A stretch of 26,246 nt of DNA from a virus. Below are positions 13,576 through 19,552 of this stretch, one piece after another. The notes below the pieces were generated by a model. It was not told the origin of the DNA. It saw only the letters and a program-made list of their open reading frames with translations, and ran no database searches. A program made the translations under genes and the position numbers. Position 1 is the stretch's first letter; every line of letters starts with the position of its first letter. The stretch lies in IMG/VR virus record IMGVR_UViG_3300045996_001329, positions 1 to 26,246 of that record; one strand, written 5' to 3'.

Positions 13576-15004
13576 TGGGCACCTCTACGGGCACGTCGGT
13601 TCGGTCAAACTCGCGCAACGACTGCGCGGAGGCCACACCGCGCTGCCGCGCCCGATCCCGCATGGCCTGCTTCGTGGCCTCGGAGTAGCCGATGTCGTTC
13701 CAGGCTTGCTCCTGGTCGATGACCGGCCCGCCGACGGCCTTGACCGCGGCGTCCATCTTGCTGGCCATGGTCGGGGTGGCGGCGTTGCGCCACTTCGACT
13801 CCAGCCCGGAGATGTCCGCCGGGTCCTTGCCGAGGATGGCCCACTGGAGACGGGCGGCACGTTCCCATGCGCTGCCGTACCAGAGTTGGCGCTTCTCGGC
13901 TCGCAGCACGAGACGCTCAAGGGAGAACTGGATGGCCTCCGCGGAGGCGGGGTTGTCGCTGGAGTAGCCCATGTAGAGCGGCGGCAGCCCGTACTTGGAG
14001 GCCGCGACCTGGGCGAGGGTCTTCAGGGATTCGTGGAAGTTCCGCAGGTCGGAGGCGGCGAACTGGCCCACCTTGACCTCGGGGACGTCCTCGCCGCGCT
14101 GGCCGGGCTTGGCGTGCGGGATGCCCCACACGTCACCCATCGCGACCTTCCACAGCGGGATCTGCTTGCCGTGCTCGTCCACGAAGTCCTTCTCCGTGGC
14201 ACCCACGACCCACTTCCGACCGACGGCGTGATGCTCGACCGCGGCCATCATGTTCGTCGCGATCTGGTTCGCGCCATCCAGTGTCGGCTTGAGCTGCACG
14301 AGGTCGGACACACCGTGCCCGCGGATCGGGTTGGTCAGCATCGGCACGAACGGCACGCTGGGAAGTGAGGGGTCCGCGGCGATGACCTGCGACCAGTCGC
14401 CGAGACGCGGCAGTTCGGTGAGATCCCCGTTCGGATCGAACTCGAACACCCGACAGCGACCAGGGGTCCGCTGACTGACGGTGGGGACGTCGGGGATGAA
14501 CAGCACCGATCGCGTCTCGTTGATCCCGCCGAAGTCCTCGGTCCAGCGCTTCAGGCCCACCAGCGGCTGTCGCGTGCGCGGGTCGTACTCGACGGCGACC
14601 TGATCGCAGTACTCGGTGGTAACCATCGGTGACCCGCCGGGACCGTCAGGCCCGACCATCAGGAAGTGCAGGCCGCTCACGGCCGAAGCCCTGTGCGCCT
14701 CGTCGCTGGCCACCGCGAGGTCGTTGTCGTTCCAACTCTTGACCAGCTCGGTCACCGGCAGTTCGCCGGACAGGAAGCTCTCCAGCCGAAGCCGCTCGAT
14801 CACCGCCTCGGTCACGAGGTCGGCCCACGGCAGCAGCAGGGCCGGGAAGCGGTTGTCCTGCTCGGAGATGATCCGGGCGACGTACACCAGATCCTGCTGG
14901 AGGTTGATGTACTGCCACCACCGCAGGGCGTCCACGTACTGCTGGTTCGCGCGGGCGGAGAGTCGGGCGTACCAGTCCTTCGGCTTGAGGTCGGACAGCT
15001 TCAC
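13553..15004 (-). CDS. Portal protein (SPP1 gp6-like)
   Basis: The 483-residue protein follows the terminase and belongs to the SPP1 gp6-like portal group. The portal is the dodecameric channel at one vertex through which DNA is packed. Visible features are the wing domain start (PKDWYARLSARANQQYVDAL), LVTEAVIERLRLESFL, a beta-rich middle (VEYDPRTRQPLVGLKRWTED and VLFIPDVPTVS), the clip and stem region (FVPMLTNPIRGHGVSDLVQ, LDGANQIATNMMAAVEHHAV), and the C-terminal crown (YGLPPLYMGYSSDNPASAEA), whose 'SS...PASAEAI' sequence is a family hallmark. The GTG at 15004 overlaps the terminase stop (GTGA) and has a GGAGGAGG site five bases away; a longer start at 15082 would overlap terminase by 82 bases. 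Confidence 0.94.
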   Translation of the reverse strand: MKLSDLKPKDWYARLSARANQQYVDALRWWQYINLQQDLVYVARIISEQDNRFPALLLPWADLVTEAVIERLRLESFLSGELPVTELVKSWNDNDLAVASDEAHRASAVSGLHFLMVGPDGPGGSPMVTTEYCDQVAVEYDPRTRQPLVGLKRWTEDFGGINETRSVLFIPDVPTVSQRTPGRCRVFEFDPNGDLTELPRLGDWSQVIAADPSLPSVPFVPMLTNPIRGHGVSDLVQLKPTLDGANQIATNMMAAVEHHAVGRKWVVGATEKDFVDEHGKQIPLWKVAMGDVWGIPHAKPGQRGEDVPEVKVGQFAASDLRNFHESLKTLAQVAASKYGLPPLYMGYSSDNPASAEAIQFSLERLVLRAEKRQLWYGSAWERAARLQWAILGKDPADISGLESKWRNAATPTMASKMDAAVKAVGGPVIDQEQAWNDIGYSEATKQAMRDRARQRGVASAQSLREFDRTDVPVEVPSAPVLRS

Positions 15005-16794
15005 CCGGACCTCCTCCGTGAGGACACGACGATCCCGCGGCGCGGGGTTTCGACCACTTCGGGCAGCGGGTCGCGCTTCCACGCGTTGACCGCCATCGCC
15101 GCGGCGGGCACGGCGTCGATACGGGAACCGCCCTTGTCGCGGTCGGGCTTCACCGGGCGGATCAGGTCCGGGTTCATCTTCGAGTGGACGACATCGACGG
15201 ACTCGAAGCAGAAGCGGGCGACCGGATTGCCGTGGGTCAGGAACAGCTCGTCCTTCACCAGGCCCATCAGGTCAGTCATACCGGGGCTGATGCGCTGGTA
15301 GGTCTGGTTGTAGGCGTCGATCTCCCACACCCCCGTGCGCTTCTCGACCTCTTGCAGAACCGGAGCCATGGACCACTGGTCGGCGTCGGCGGCACGGATG
15401 TCGAAGTCGGCGGCGTCCCGCTCGATACGGTCGTAGACCCGGTCGTAGTCGACGACGTTGCCCTCGGTGACCTCGATCCAGCCCTGCTTGGCCCAGCGGG
15501 AGAACTTGCCCTCGTTGTGCCTGTCCAGAGCGGGCAGTGCGGACTCCGGCAGCCAGAACCGCCACAGGGCGTGCACTCGCTGCCCTTCGGGCACCAGCAG
15601 ACACCATGCGGTCAGGTCGAACTTCGCCGACAGGTCCAGCCCCGCCCACGCGACCCTGCCGGTGAGGCTGTCGCGGTGGTAGTCGGGGTTGAGCCACAGA
15701 TCCCCGGCCGAGTCGTCGTAGAGGTGCATCGGCATCCACCGGTGCGCCTGGGCGACACGCTGGTTGCCCTGGAACTGCTTGAACCCGTTCTCCTTCGAAG
15801 GCTCGTTGCGGGCCTCCAGCGCCTGCCTGCGCATCGCGTCACGCGACTTGAACTGGTCCAGGGCCGGGTTCGACCACTTCCAGTTCGCCTCGTCGAAGAC
15901 GTCCGTGGAGACCGGCAGGTGCGGATGGTCGGCGAAGGTGCGCCGGATGCCCTCCAGCTGCTCGTCGGTTGACGGGATCTTCCGGACGAAGCTGAACGCG
16001 TGTGGCGCGCGAGTCGGATCCTCCTGGACCCGCTCGGCCTCGTCGATCAAATCGGCCCCGAACGACGCGGGGTCGTTGGTCTCGGTCGTTGTCGCCAGCA
16101 TCAACTCTTGCAGGCGCGTGCCCGCGGCTGTCGTCATGGCTTCCCACAGCGACCCGTCAGGCTGCGACAACACCTCGTCCAGGTTGAACCCGTGCGGGTT
16201 GTGCCCGAGCTCGCCTTCGGCGTCCGCGGTCAGGATCTCGTAGTGCGACCCGGTCTTCTCGTCCACCAGCCGGCGGGCGTTCTTGATGTGCTTGAGCCGC
16301 TTCGACAGCACCGGCGACAGCTGCACCATGCGCAGCGCGGGCTCGAACACCTTCCCGGCCTGCTTCGTGTCCTTCGCCGCGCAATACACCTCGGAGGAGT
16401 CCTCATCGTCACCGACCAGCAGGTACAGCTGGATGCCGGCGGCGAGCTCGGACTTACCGTTCTTGCGGGCCACCACGATGTAGGCGATCCGGTAGCGACG
16501 GGCATAGCAGTTCCACTCGTGCGACCACTGCACCTCCCCGAAGAGAGGCCGGACGATCTCGTACTCCTGCCAGTCCAGCAGGACGAACGCGGTCCGCTTC
16601 AGCGGCCCCTTGATGTGGACCAGCAACTCCCGGAAGAACGCCACGACCCTGTCGGCCCGCGGCTCGCAGTAGTGGGCGCCCCACTTCTCGCAGGTCTTGC
16701 CGCGGAAGCGGTACAGGCACACGTCACCCGAGTCGTCGTCCGGACGCCAGCGATCGTCGAGGTCAACCGGAGAGGAGGTCGGCTCCTGGTTCAC
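15001..16794 (-). CDS. Terminase large subunit
   Basis: This 597-residue enzyme packages DNA: an N-terminal ATPase drives translocation and a C-terminal RNase H-like nuclease cuts the concatemer. The Walker A-like motif ARKNGKS is at residues 109-115, after the adenine-binding FVLLDWQEYEIVRPLFG region. Walker B with catalytic glutamate is GFNLDEV (202-208; Asp206, Glu207). The motif III-like MLATTTE is at 232-238. The nuclease begins with WAGLDLSAKFDLTAW (Asp387), has DADQW near 470-474 and ends with RIDAVPAAAMA (Asp560), giving the acidic triad. Pattern and length match the HK97-like Terminase_1 group, which usually works at cos sites. The ATG at 16794 overlaps the small subunit gene by 32 bases. 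All key residues are present, so the enzyme should be active. Confidence 0.97.
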   Translation of the reverse strand: MNQEPTSSPVDLDDRWRPDDDSGDVCLYRFRGKTCEKWGAHYCEPRADRVVAFFRELLVHIKGPLKRTAFVLLDWQEYEIVRPLFGEVQWSHEWNCYARRYRIAYIVVARKNGKSELAAGIQLYLLVGDDEDSSEVYCAAKDTKQAGKVFEPALRMVQLSPVLSKRLKHIKNARRLVDEKTGSHYEILTADAEGELGHNPHGFNLDEVLSQPDGSLWEAMTTAAGTRLQELMLATTTETNDPASFGADLIDEAERVQEDPTRAPHAFSFVRKIPSTDEQLEGIRRTFADHPHLPVSTDVFDEANWKWSNPALDQFKSRDAMRRQALEARNEPSKENGFKQFQGNQRVAQAHRWMPMHLYDDSAGDLWLNPDYHRDSLTGRVAWAGLDLSAKFDLTAWCLLVPEGQRVHALWRFWLPESALPALDRHNEGKFSRWAKQGWIEVTEGNVVDYDRVYDRIERDAADFDIRAADADQWSMAPVLQEVEKRTGVWEIDAYNQTYQRISPGMTDLMGLVKDELFLTHGNPVARFCFESVDVVHSKMNPDLIRPVKPDRDKGGSRIDAVPAAAMAVNAWKRDPLPEVVETPRRGIVVSSRRRSG

Positions 16795-17245
16795 GAGACG
16801 CCTCCCCGATGCTCAGCGACGCCCGGTCACTCGGCGTCAGGCCGAACCGGGCTGCGTACCGCTGCACCTGGGCGTCCGCTTCGTTCAGCACGAGGGTCCA
16901 CGGGTTCTTGCCGAGCCGGTTCCCGGTCTGCTCGCCGTTCTTGTTGAAGACGGGCATCTCGATCACTTCGCCCTCACGGTCCAAGGCCTGGGCGGCGTTG
17001 CGTCGGCGGACCACCGCGTCACACCAGCAGGCGAACGCCTCGGTGTCCCACACGGTCAGCACGCCCTTGACCCGCAGATCGTCGGCCAGCCGATCCCACA
17101 CCTCGCGGGCATCGGAGGTCAGCCAGCCCGGAGGTTCGACCGACAGCTCCGCGGGCTGCGGCTCGCGGGTGTTGATCCGATCCTTGCGGTCGCCGTGCAG
17201 GACGGACAGCTTGGTCGGCTTCTTGGGCCGCCCGGTCGTGGCCAT
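16763..17245 (-). CDS. Terminase small subunit (P27 family)
   Basis: The 160-residue protein matches the P27-type small terminase family. It starts MATTGRPKKPTKLSVLHGDR, the family's GRP(K/R)KPTxLKxLxG opening, then REPQPAELSVEPPGWLTSDA and AREVWDRLADDLRVKGVLT, where 'PPxxLTxxAxxxWxRL' is the hallmark. The C-terminal helices include AFACWCDAVVRRRNAAQALD, LGKNPWTLVLNEADAQVQRY and GLTPSDRASL, all typical. The protein recognises the packaging site and recruits the large subunit. The ATG at 17245 has GGGAGG five bases upstream; longer in-frame versions back to 17374 lack such a site and are low in complexity. A palindrome-rich gap directly upstream may be its target (see findings). Confidence 0.95.
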   Translation of the reverse strand: MATTGRPKKPTKLSVLHGDRKDRINTREPQPAELSVEPPGWLTSDAREVWDRLADDLRVKGVLTVWDTEAFACWCDAVVRRRNAAQALDREGEVIEMPVFNKNGEQTGNRLGKNPWTLVLNEADAQVQRYAARFGLTPSDRASLSIGEASREPGADLLSG

Positions 17246-17393
17246 GGTGACCTCCCGGTTACGGCGGGTCGAAAGTTTCGTCGGCGGGGGATTTCGCCTG
17301 GCCCGGGGCGCCGGAGCGTTCGGGGTGGGGGGAGGGGACACCCGGTGGGGTCTCGATCGATCGACGTTGATCACTCGATGATCGGACCGGGGG
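17246..17393. other. Palindrome-rich gap upstream of terminase, possible packaging-site or promoter region
   Basis: These 148 bases carry no convincing gene. The part near the terminase is purine/pyrimidine skewed and very GC-rich. The far part holds TCGATCGATCGA (17353-17364), a perfect 12-base palindrome, and GATCA/TGATC (17369-17373 with 17379-17383), giving four GATC tetramers within 29 bases. Phage packaging sites commonly lie beside the small terminase gene, and its helix-turn-helix domain reads repeats of this kind. A cos end or late promoter cannot be identified by eye. Confidence 0.35.
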
Positions 17394-17627
17394 TTACTCG
17401 GGACCGACCCGTAGCACCGTCACCCCTGGTGTGCCTGCGGCGGTGAGCAGCTGTGGCCAGTCGCAGGTGATGGTCGGGCACCACCATGCCGTGTCGCTGA
17501 CCCGTTCGAAGACCAGGCCCATGAACTCGTGGCCGTTGACCTTGACCCGTGATGCGATAGGTGGTTGAGCGGGGATGCCGATGGTGTCGCCCACCTGCAC
17601 CGCGTGCGCATTGTGCCGCTCGCTCAC
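17394..17627 (-). CDS. Hypothetical protein, 77 residues
   Basis: This small protein is not recognised. The N-terminus (MSERHNAHAVQVGDTIGIPA) suggests a small beta-barrel with VGDTI, followed by ASRVKVNGHEFMGLVFERVS and a tryptophan-rich stretch (DTAWWCPTITCDWPQLL) holding two cysteines spaced C-x4-C. The start is GTG at 17627, in a GTGA overlap with the stop of an 18-codon microgene, and a purine-rich site (GGGAG) lies upstream. It is the last gene before the gap in front of the terminase and has the same codon bias as its neighbours. Function is unknown; translation is supported by the coupled start. Confidence 0.65.
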   Translation of the reverse strand: MSERHNAHAVQVGDTIGIPAQPPIASRVKVNGHEFMGLVFERVSDTAWWCPTITCDWPQLLTAAGTPGVTVLRVGPE

Positions 17628-17680
17628 TCGCCCTGCTCCCTGCCGTCGAGGCTGTGACGGTGGCGCACGAAGTCCGCCAC
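17624..17680 (-). CDS. 18-residue microgene with a 'HSLDGRE' end
   Basis: The frame is MADFVRHRHSLDGREQGE, starting with GTG at 17680 and ending with TGA at 17624-17626, which overlaps the next start (GTGA). An ideal AGGAGG site lies five bases before the GTG. The ending HSLDGRE is almost the same as the end of the 64-residue protein at 17933-18127 (HHSLDGREHHE), so the microgene could be a remnant of a second copy whose N-terminal part was lost, or a stand-alone leader peptide coupled to the next gene. Its size alone would not support it; the ribosome binding site, the overlap and the shared motif do. Confidence 0.5.
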   Translation of the reverse strand: MADFVRHRHSLDGREQGE

Positions 17681-17696
17681 GTCGGCCTCCTGCCTG

Positions 17697-17936
17697 CTAC
17701 GACCAGTCGGAGGGAACGTAGTCGGGCACGTCGCCGGCCTGATCGGCGTGTCGGTGCCAGACGCGATCGTTGGCCTGGTGCAGGCGTTGCCATAGTTGCT
17801 TGCGGCCTGCGTCATCCGTCTCAGCCCAGATGCCCCACATCGCGTCTACGGCGTGCACCAAAGCGATCACTTCAGGGGGGAGATCGCGGAGTTCGAGCGG
17901 CTCGTGTTCGAGGTTGCCGGTCGGCTTCTCGCTCAT
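17697..17936 (-). CDS. Hypothetical helical protein, 79 residues
   Basis: No family is recognised for this protein. It is acidic and mostly helical: EPLELRDLPPEVIALVHAVD, then AMWGIWAETDDAGRKQLWQR and LHQANDRVWHRHADQAGDVP. Six tryptophans in 79 residues are notable, and a tRNA-Trp gene lies in the same window. The ATG at 17936 overlaps the stop of the preceding gene (ATGA), so it is probably translated by coupling. The product has no signal peptide, membrane segment or cysteine pair. It belongs to the row of small genes between the HNH protein and the terminase. Function is unknown. Confidence 0.7.
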   Translation of the reverse strand: MSEKPTGNLEHEPLELRDLPPEVIALVHAVDAMWGIWAETDDAGRKQLWQRLHQANDRVWHRHADQAGDVPDYVPSDWS

Positions 17937-18127
17937 GAGATCTCCTCGTGGTGTTCGCGTCCGTCGAGGCTGTGATGGGTGATGAGCCAGCCGCTACCCT
18001 GCTCACCTGTCACGTACTCCACGGCAGGACCGCACACGCAGTCGTCCGACTCGACGTGGTCGACCTGGTCGTCGATCGGCAGGACGTGGGCGCCGTCGTC
18101 GGTCTGCTGTGCCAGCCACCTACTCAT
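17933..18127 (-). CDS. Small 'HVLP..SDDCVCGP..SLDGRE' family protein
   Basis: The 64-residue protein begins MSRWLAQQTDDGAHVLPIDD and continues with HVESDDCVCGPAVEYVTGEQ, ending GWLITHHSLDGREHHEEIS. This layout (an HVLPxDD segment, a CxC pair, a GxxxVHHSxDGRE end) is a small family I associate with actinomycete phages and mobile regions; its function is not known to me. Asp-rich and Cys-His residues make a metal site possible. The ATG at 18127 overlaps the preceding stop by eight bases. Longer in-frame versions read back through the previous gene and are not needed. A microgene 250 bases downstream repeats the end of this protein. Confidence 0.75.
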   Translation of the reverse strand: MSRWLAQQTDDGAHVLPIDDQVDHVESDDCVCGPAVEYVTGEQGSGWLITHHSLDGREHHEEIS

Positions 18128-18386
18128 CGGTCGGCACGTCGAGCTTCGACGCCTCACCGTCGTTGACGATGCGGACCTTGCCGTTCGGGTCGTGCACGTG
18201 GCCCTCGAACAGCAGGGGAACCCACACTCGGTTGAACGGCTTGCCGGTACCGGAGTCGAGGCGTTCCACCACGGGGCCGACTGCATCGATCGGCAGGTCG
18301 GACAGGTCGTGGTCTCCGATGCGGACGACCGGTCGGGCGCCGGGTTCGTCGGGGAAGGTCACGCTGAAGTCTTGGGGGATCTGCAT
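18120..18386 (-). CDS. Hypothetical protein, 88 residues
   Basis: The protein begins MQIPQDFSVTFPDEPGARPV and has several beta strands: PVVRIGDHDLSDLPIDAVG, then PFNRVWVPLLFEGHVHDPNG and KVRIVNDGEASKLDVPTDE. It is acidic and lacks cysteine or membrane segments. I recognise no family. The ATG at 18386 has GGAG about eight bases upstream. It overlaps the next gene by eight bases, so the two are likely translated together. It lies within the small-gene row in front of the terminase and could be virion-associated or an early accessory gene. Confidence 0.7.
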   Translation of the reverse strand: MQIPQDFSVTFPDEPGARPVVRIGDHDLSDLPIDAVGPVVERLDSGTGKPFNRVWVPLLFEGHVHDPNGKVRIVNDGEASKLDVPTDE

Positions 18387-18410
18387 GGTGGCGGCTCCAT
18401 GAGGTGGGGG

Positions 18411-18593
18411 TCAGTCCGAGACCGAGGTGACGAAGGTGGGATGCCGCTCGGGGTTGAGCAGCACGTGGCGGGTGAAGCGGTCCTTGAAGTCCTGCTCGTC
18501 CACCACGACACGTGGTGCCCCGGCCGGGTCGGCCTCGATGTCCACGCGGTAGAGGAACGGGTGGCCGCAGTCGAGGCAGGGGACGGACAGCAT
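18411..18593 (-). CDS. Small protein with one CxxC pair, 60 residues
   Basis: The protein starts MLSVPCLDCGHPFLYRVDIE with a CLDC pair that looks like half of a zinc ribbon, followed by a strand (PRVVVDEQDFKDRFTRHVLL) and the end NPERHPTFVTSVSD. Only one cysteine pair is visible; histidines at the end might complete a site, or the protein could bind metal as a dimer. The ATG at 18593 overlaps the previous stop (TGATG), which argues for coupled translation. Longer versions in this frame are an arginine-rich shadow of the gene before. The next gap of 24 bases holds only a purine-rich ribosome binding site. Function unknown. Confidence 0.65.
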   Translation of the reverse strand: MLSVPCLDCGHPFLYRVDIEADPAGAPRVVVDEQDFKDRFTRHVLLNPERHPTFVTSVSD

Positions 18594-18775
18594 CAGCGAC
18601 CGCCCTTCGGGTTGGTCCCGGCCAGCCACCTGGTCAGCAGCTTGCGCAGTGCCTTGGCCTTGCGGCGTGGGACGCGGGCACCGCCCTTGTATCCGACGTA
18701 GACGTAGAGGCCGTCGGCGGAGAACTCGAAGAGGATGTCGCCGGGCTTGGTCTTGATGCGGACGGTGTCGCTCAT
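18593..18775 (-). CDS. Small basic protein, 60 residues
   Basis: This protein begins MSDTVRIKTKPGDILFEFSA, then DGLYVYVGYKGGARVPRRKA and KALRKLLTRWLAGTNPKGGR. The first half reads as three or four beta strands, the second as a basic amphipathic helix, so binding to nucleic acid is conceivable. No family is recognised. The ATG at 18775 overlaps the preceding stop (ATGA); a longer version from 18808 would run into the previous gene. It is part of a chain of three genes linked by one- to four-base overlaps (18772-18942, 18593-18775, 18411-18593), which are probably translated together. Confidence 0.68.
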   Translation of the reverse strand: MSDTVRIKTKPGDILFEFSADGLYVYVGYKGGARVPRRKAKALRKLLTRWLAGTNPKGGR

Positions 18776-18942
18776 GACGGGCAGTCCCACTTGCCGCAGC
18801 GCACGCATTCACCCTTGCAGGCGGGCATGGCGAGGACTTCCGCCAGCGGAGTGCCGAGGCTGATCAAGTGGCCGTGGTACGACGGACGGACCCATTCGTG
18901 ACCGAGCCTCAGGCAGCGGAGCCAGTTGATCAGGCTGGTCAT
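18772..18942 (-). CDS. Small cysteine-rich protein, 56 residues
   Basis: The product begins MTSLINWLRCLRLGHEWVRP and ends MPACKGECVRCGKWDCPS. It holds one cysteine near the N-terminus and four to five near the C-terminus in a C-x3-C-x2-C-x4-C arrangement, which suggests a small zinc-binding knuckle. Proteins opening with 'CLRxGHxW' and closing with 'CxxCG' are common among actinophages but uncharacterised. The ATG at 18942 has GAGGAG seven bases upstream, which decides against the longer frame from 19008. It follows the HNH gene after 23 bases and probably shares its transcript. Confidence 0.68.
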   Translation of the reverse strand: MTSLINWLRCLRLGHEWVRPSYHGHLISLGTPLAEVLAMPACKGECVRCGKWDCPS

Positions 18943-18965
18943 GGTGTGACTCCTCGGCGGAAGGG

Positions 18966-19328
18966 TCAGTCGGTTCGTGCACCACGGCGCGAGTTGCATG
19001 ACCTGCACATAGCCCGCACCGGCTGCATCGGGTCACCGCCCCGTGCGATGGGCACAGGGTCGTCGGCGGTCAGCTCGGACGGGAACACCTCGTGCGGCTC
19101 GCGGTCGTAGCCGGGGCACCGGCCCATGCCGTCGTGCTCGTCGACGTGGGCCTTGATCGCTGCGGCTCGATGCTTGCGAACCTCGGCGGTGCGTACCCGG
19201 TTGGTAGGCGAGAACCGGCGGCGTGCGCTGTCGTGACGGGACTGGCAACGCTCGGCGCAGTAGCCGGACCGGGTGGCCACGTTCGTGCAGCCGGGGGTGG
19301 AGCAGCGCTTGGTGGCTCGCTGGGGCAT
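18966..19328 (-). CDS. Small HNH-type endonuclease, key histidine replaced
   Basis: This 120-residue protein has an N-terminal zinc-finger-like unit (Cys9, Cys14, Cys24, Cys28; KRCSTPGCTNVATRSGYC) and a C-terminal HNH-like region: PSELTADDPVPIARGGDPM, then VRAMCRSCNSRRGARTD. The closing CxxCNxRRG is a clear hallmark of the actinophage HNH group. In that group the motif usually reads 'TADHxxP', the His being the catalytic base; here residue 90 is Asp (TADDPVP). The nuclease could therefore be inactive, or might use another base. HNH proteins near terminase genes can take part in packaging in cos phages, so a link with the terminase is possible. The ATG at 19328 has GGAG five bases upstream. 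The HNH relationship is quite sure, activity is not. Confidence 0.78.
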   Translation of the reverse strand: MPQRATKRCSTPGCTNVATRSGYCAERCQSRHDSARRRFSPTNRVRTAEVRKHRAAAIKAHVDEHDGMGRCPGYDREPHEVFPSELTADDPVPIARGGDPMQPVRAMCRSCNSRRGARTD

Positions 19329-19372
19329 CGCCGCTCCGGTGGGGTGCGAAAAGTTCGCAGGTGGTACTCGAT

Positions 19373-19540
19373 TCAGACCACCATGAGTGGCAGGCGCAGC
19401 GCAAGCTCGTCCAGCTTGACGTTCATCCACCGCTCGTAGTGCGCGGCCATCCTGTCGTCGCCCACCTCGCGGTACTCCCGCATCACCTGGCAGGCGTCGG
19501 TGATGTCCTGCTCGATGTCGGCCAACGTCCTGATGGTCAT
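19373..19540 (-). CDS. Small helical protein, 55 residues
   Basis: The protein reads MTIRTLADIEQDITDACQVM and continues REYREVGDDRMAAHYERWMN, ending VKLDELALRLPLMVV. It is almost wholly helical with heptad-like spacing and probably forms a helical hairpin or dimer. ATG at 19540 is preceded by GGAGG with six bases spacing, which makes it a convincing gene despite its size. It lies between the fibre-like gene (12 bases upstream) and the HNH gene. I recognise no family. Similar short helical proteins are common in phage small-gene rows. Confidence 0.7.
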   Translation of the reverse strand: MTIRTLADIEQDITDACQVMREYREVGDDRMAAHYERWMNVKLDELALRLPLMVV

Positions 19541-19552
19541 GGGGTACCTCCG

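Noticed and set aside
12235-13722. Plus-strand frame of 495 codons
   Set aside because: Antisense to scaffold and MuF-like genes; no domain pattern.
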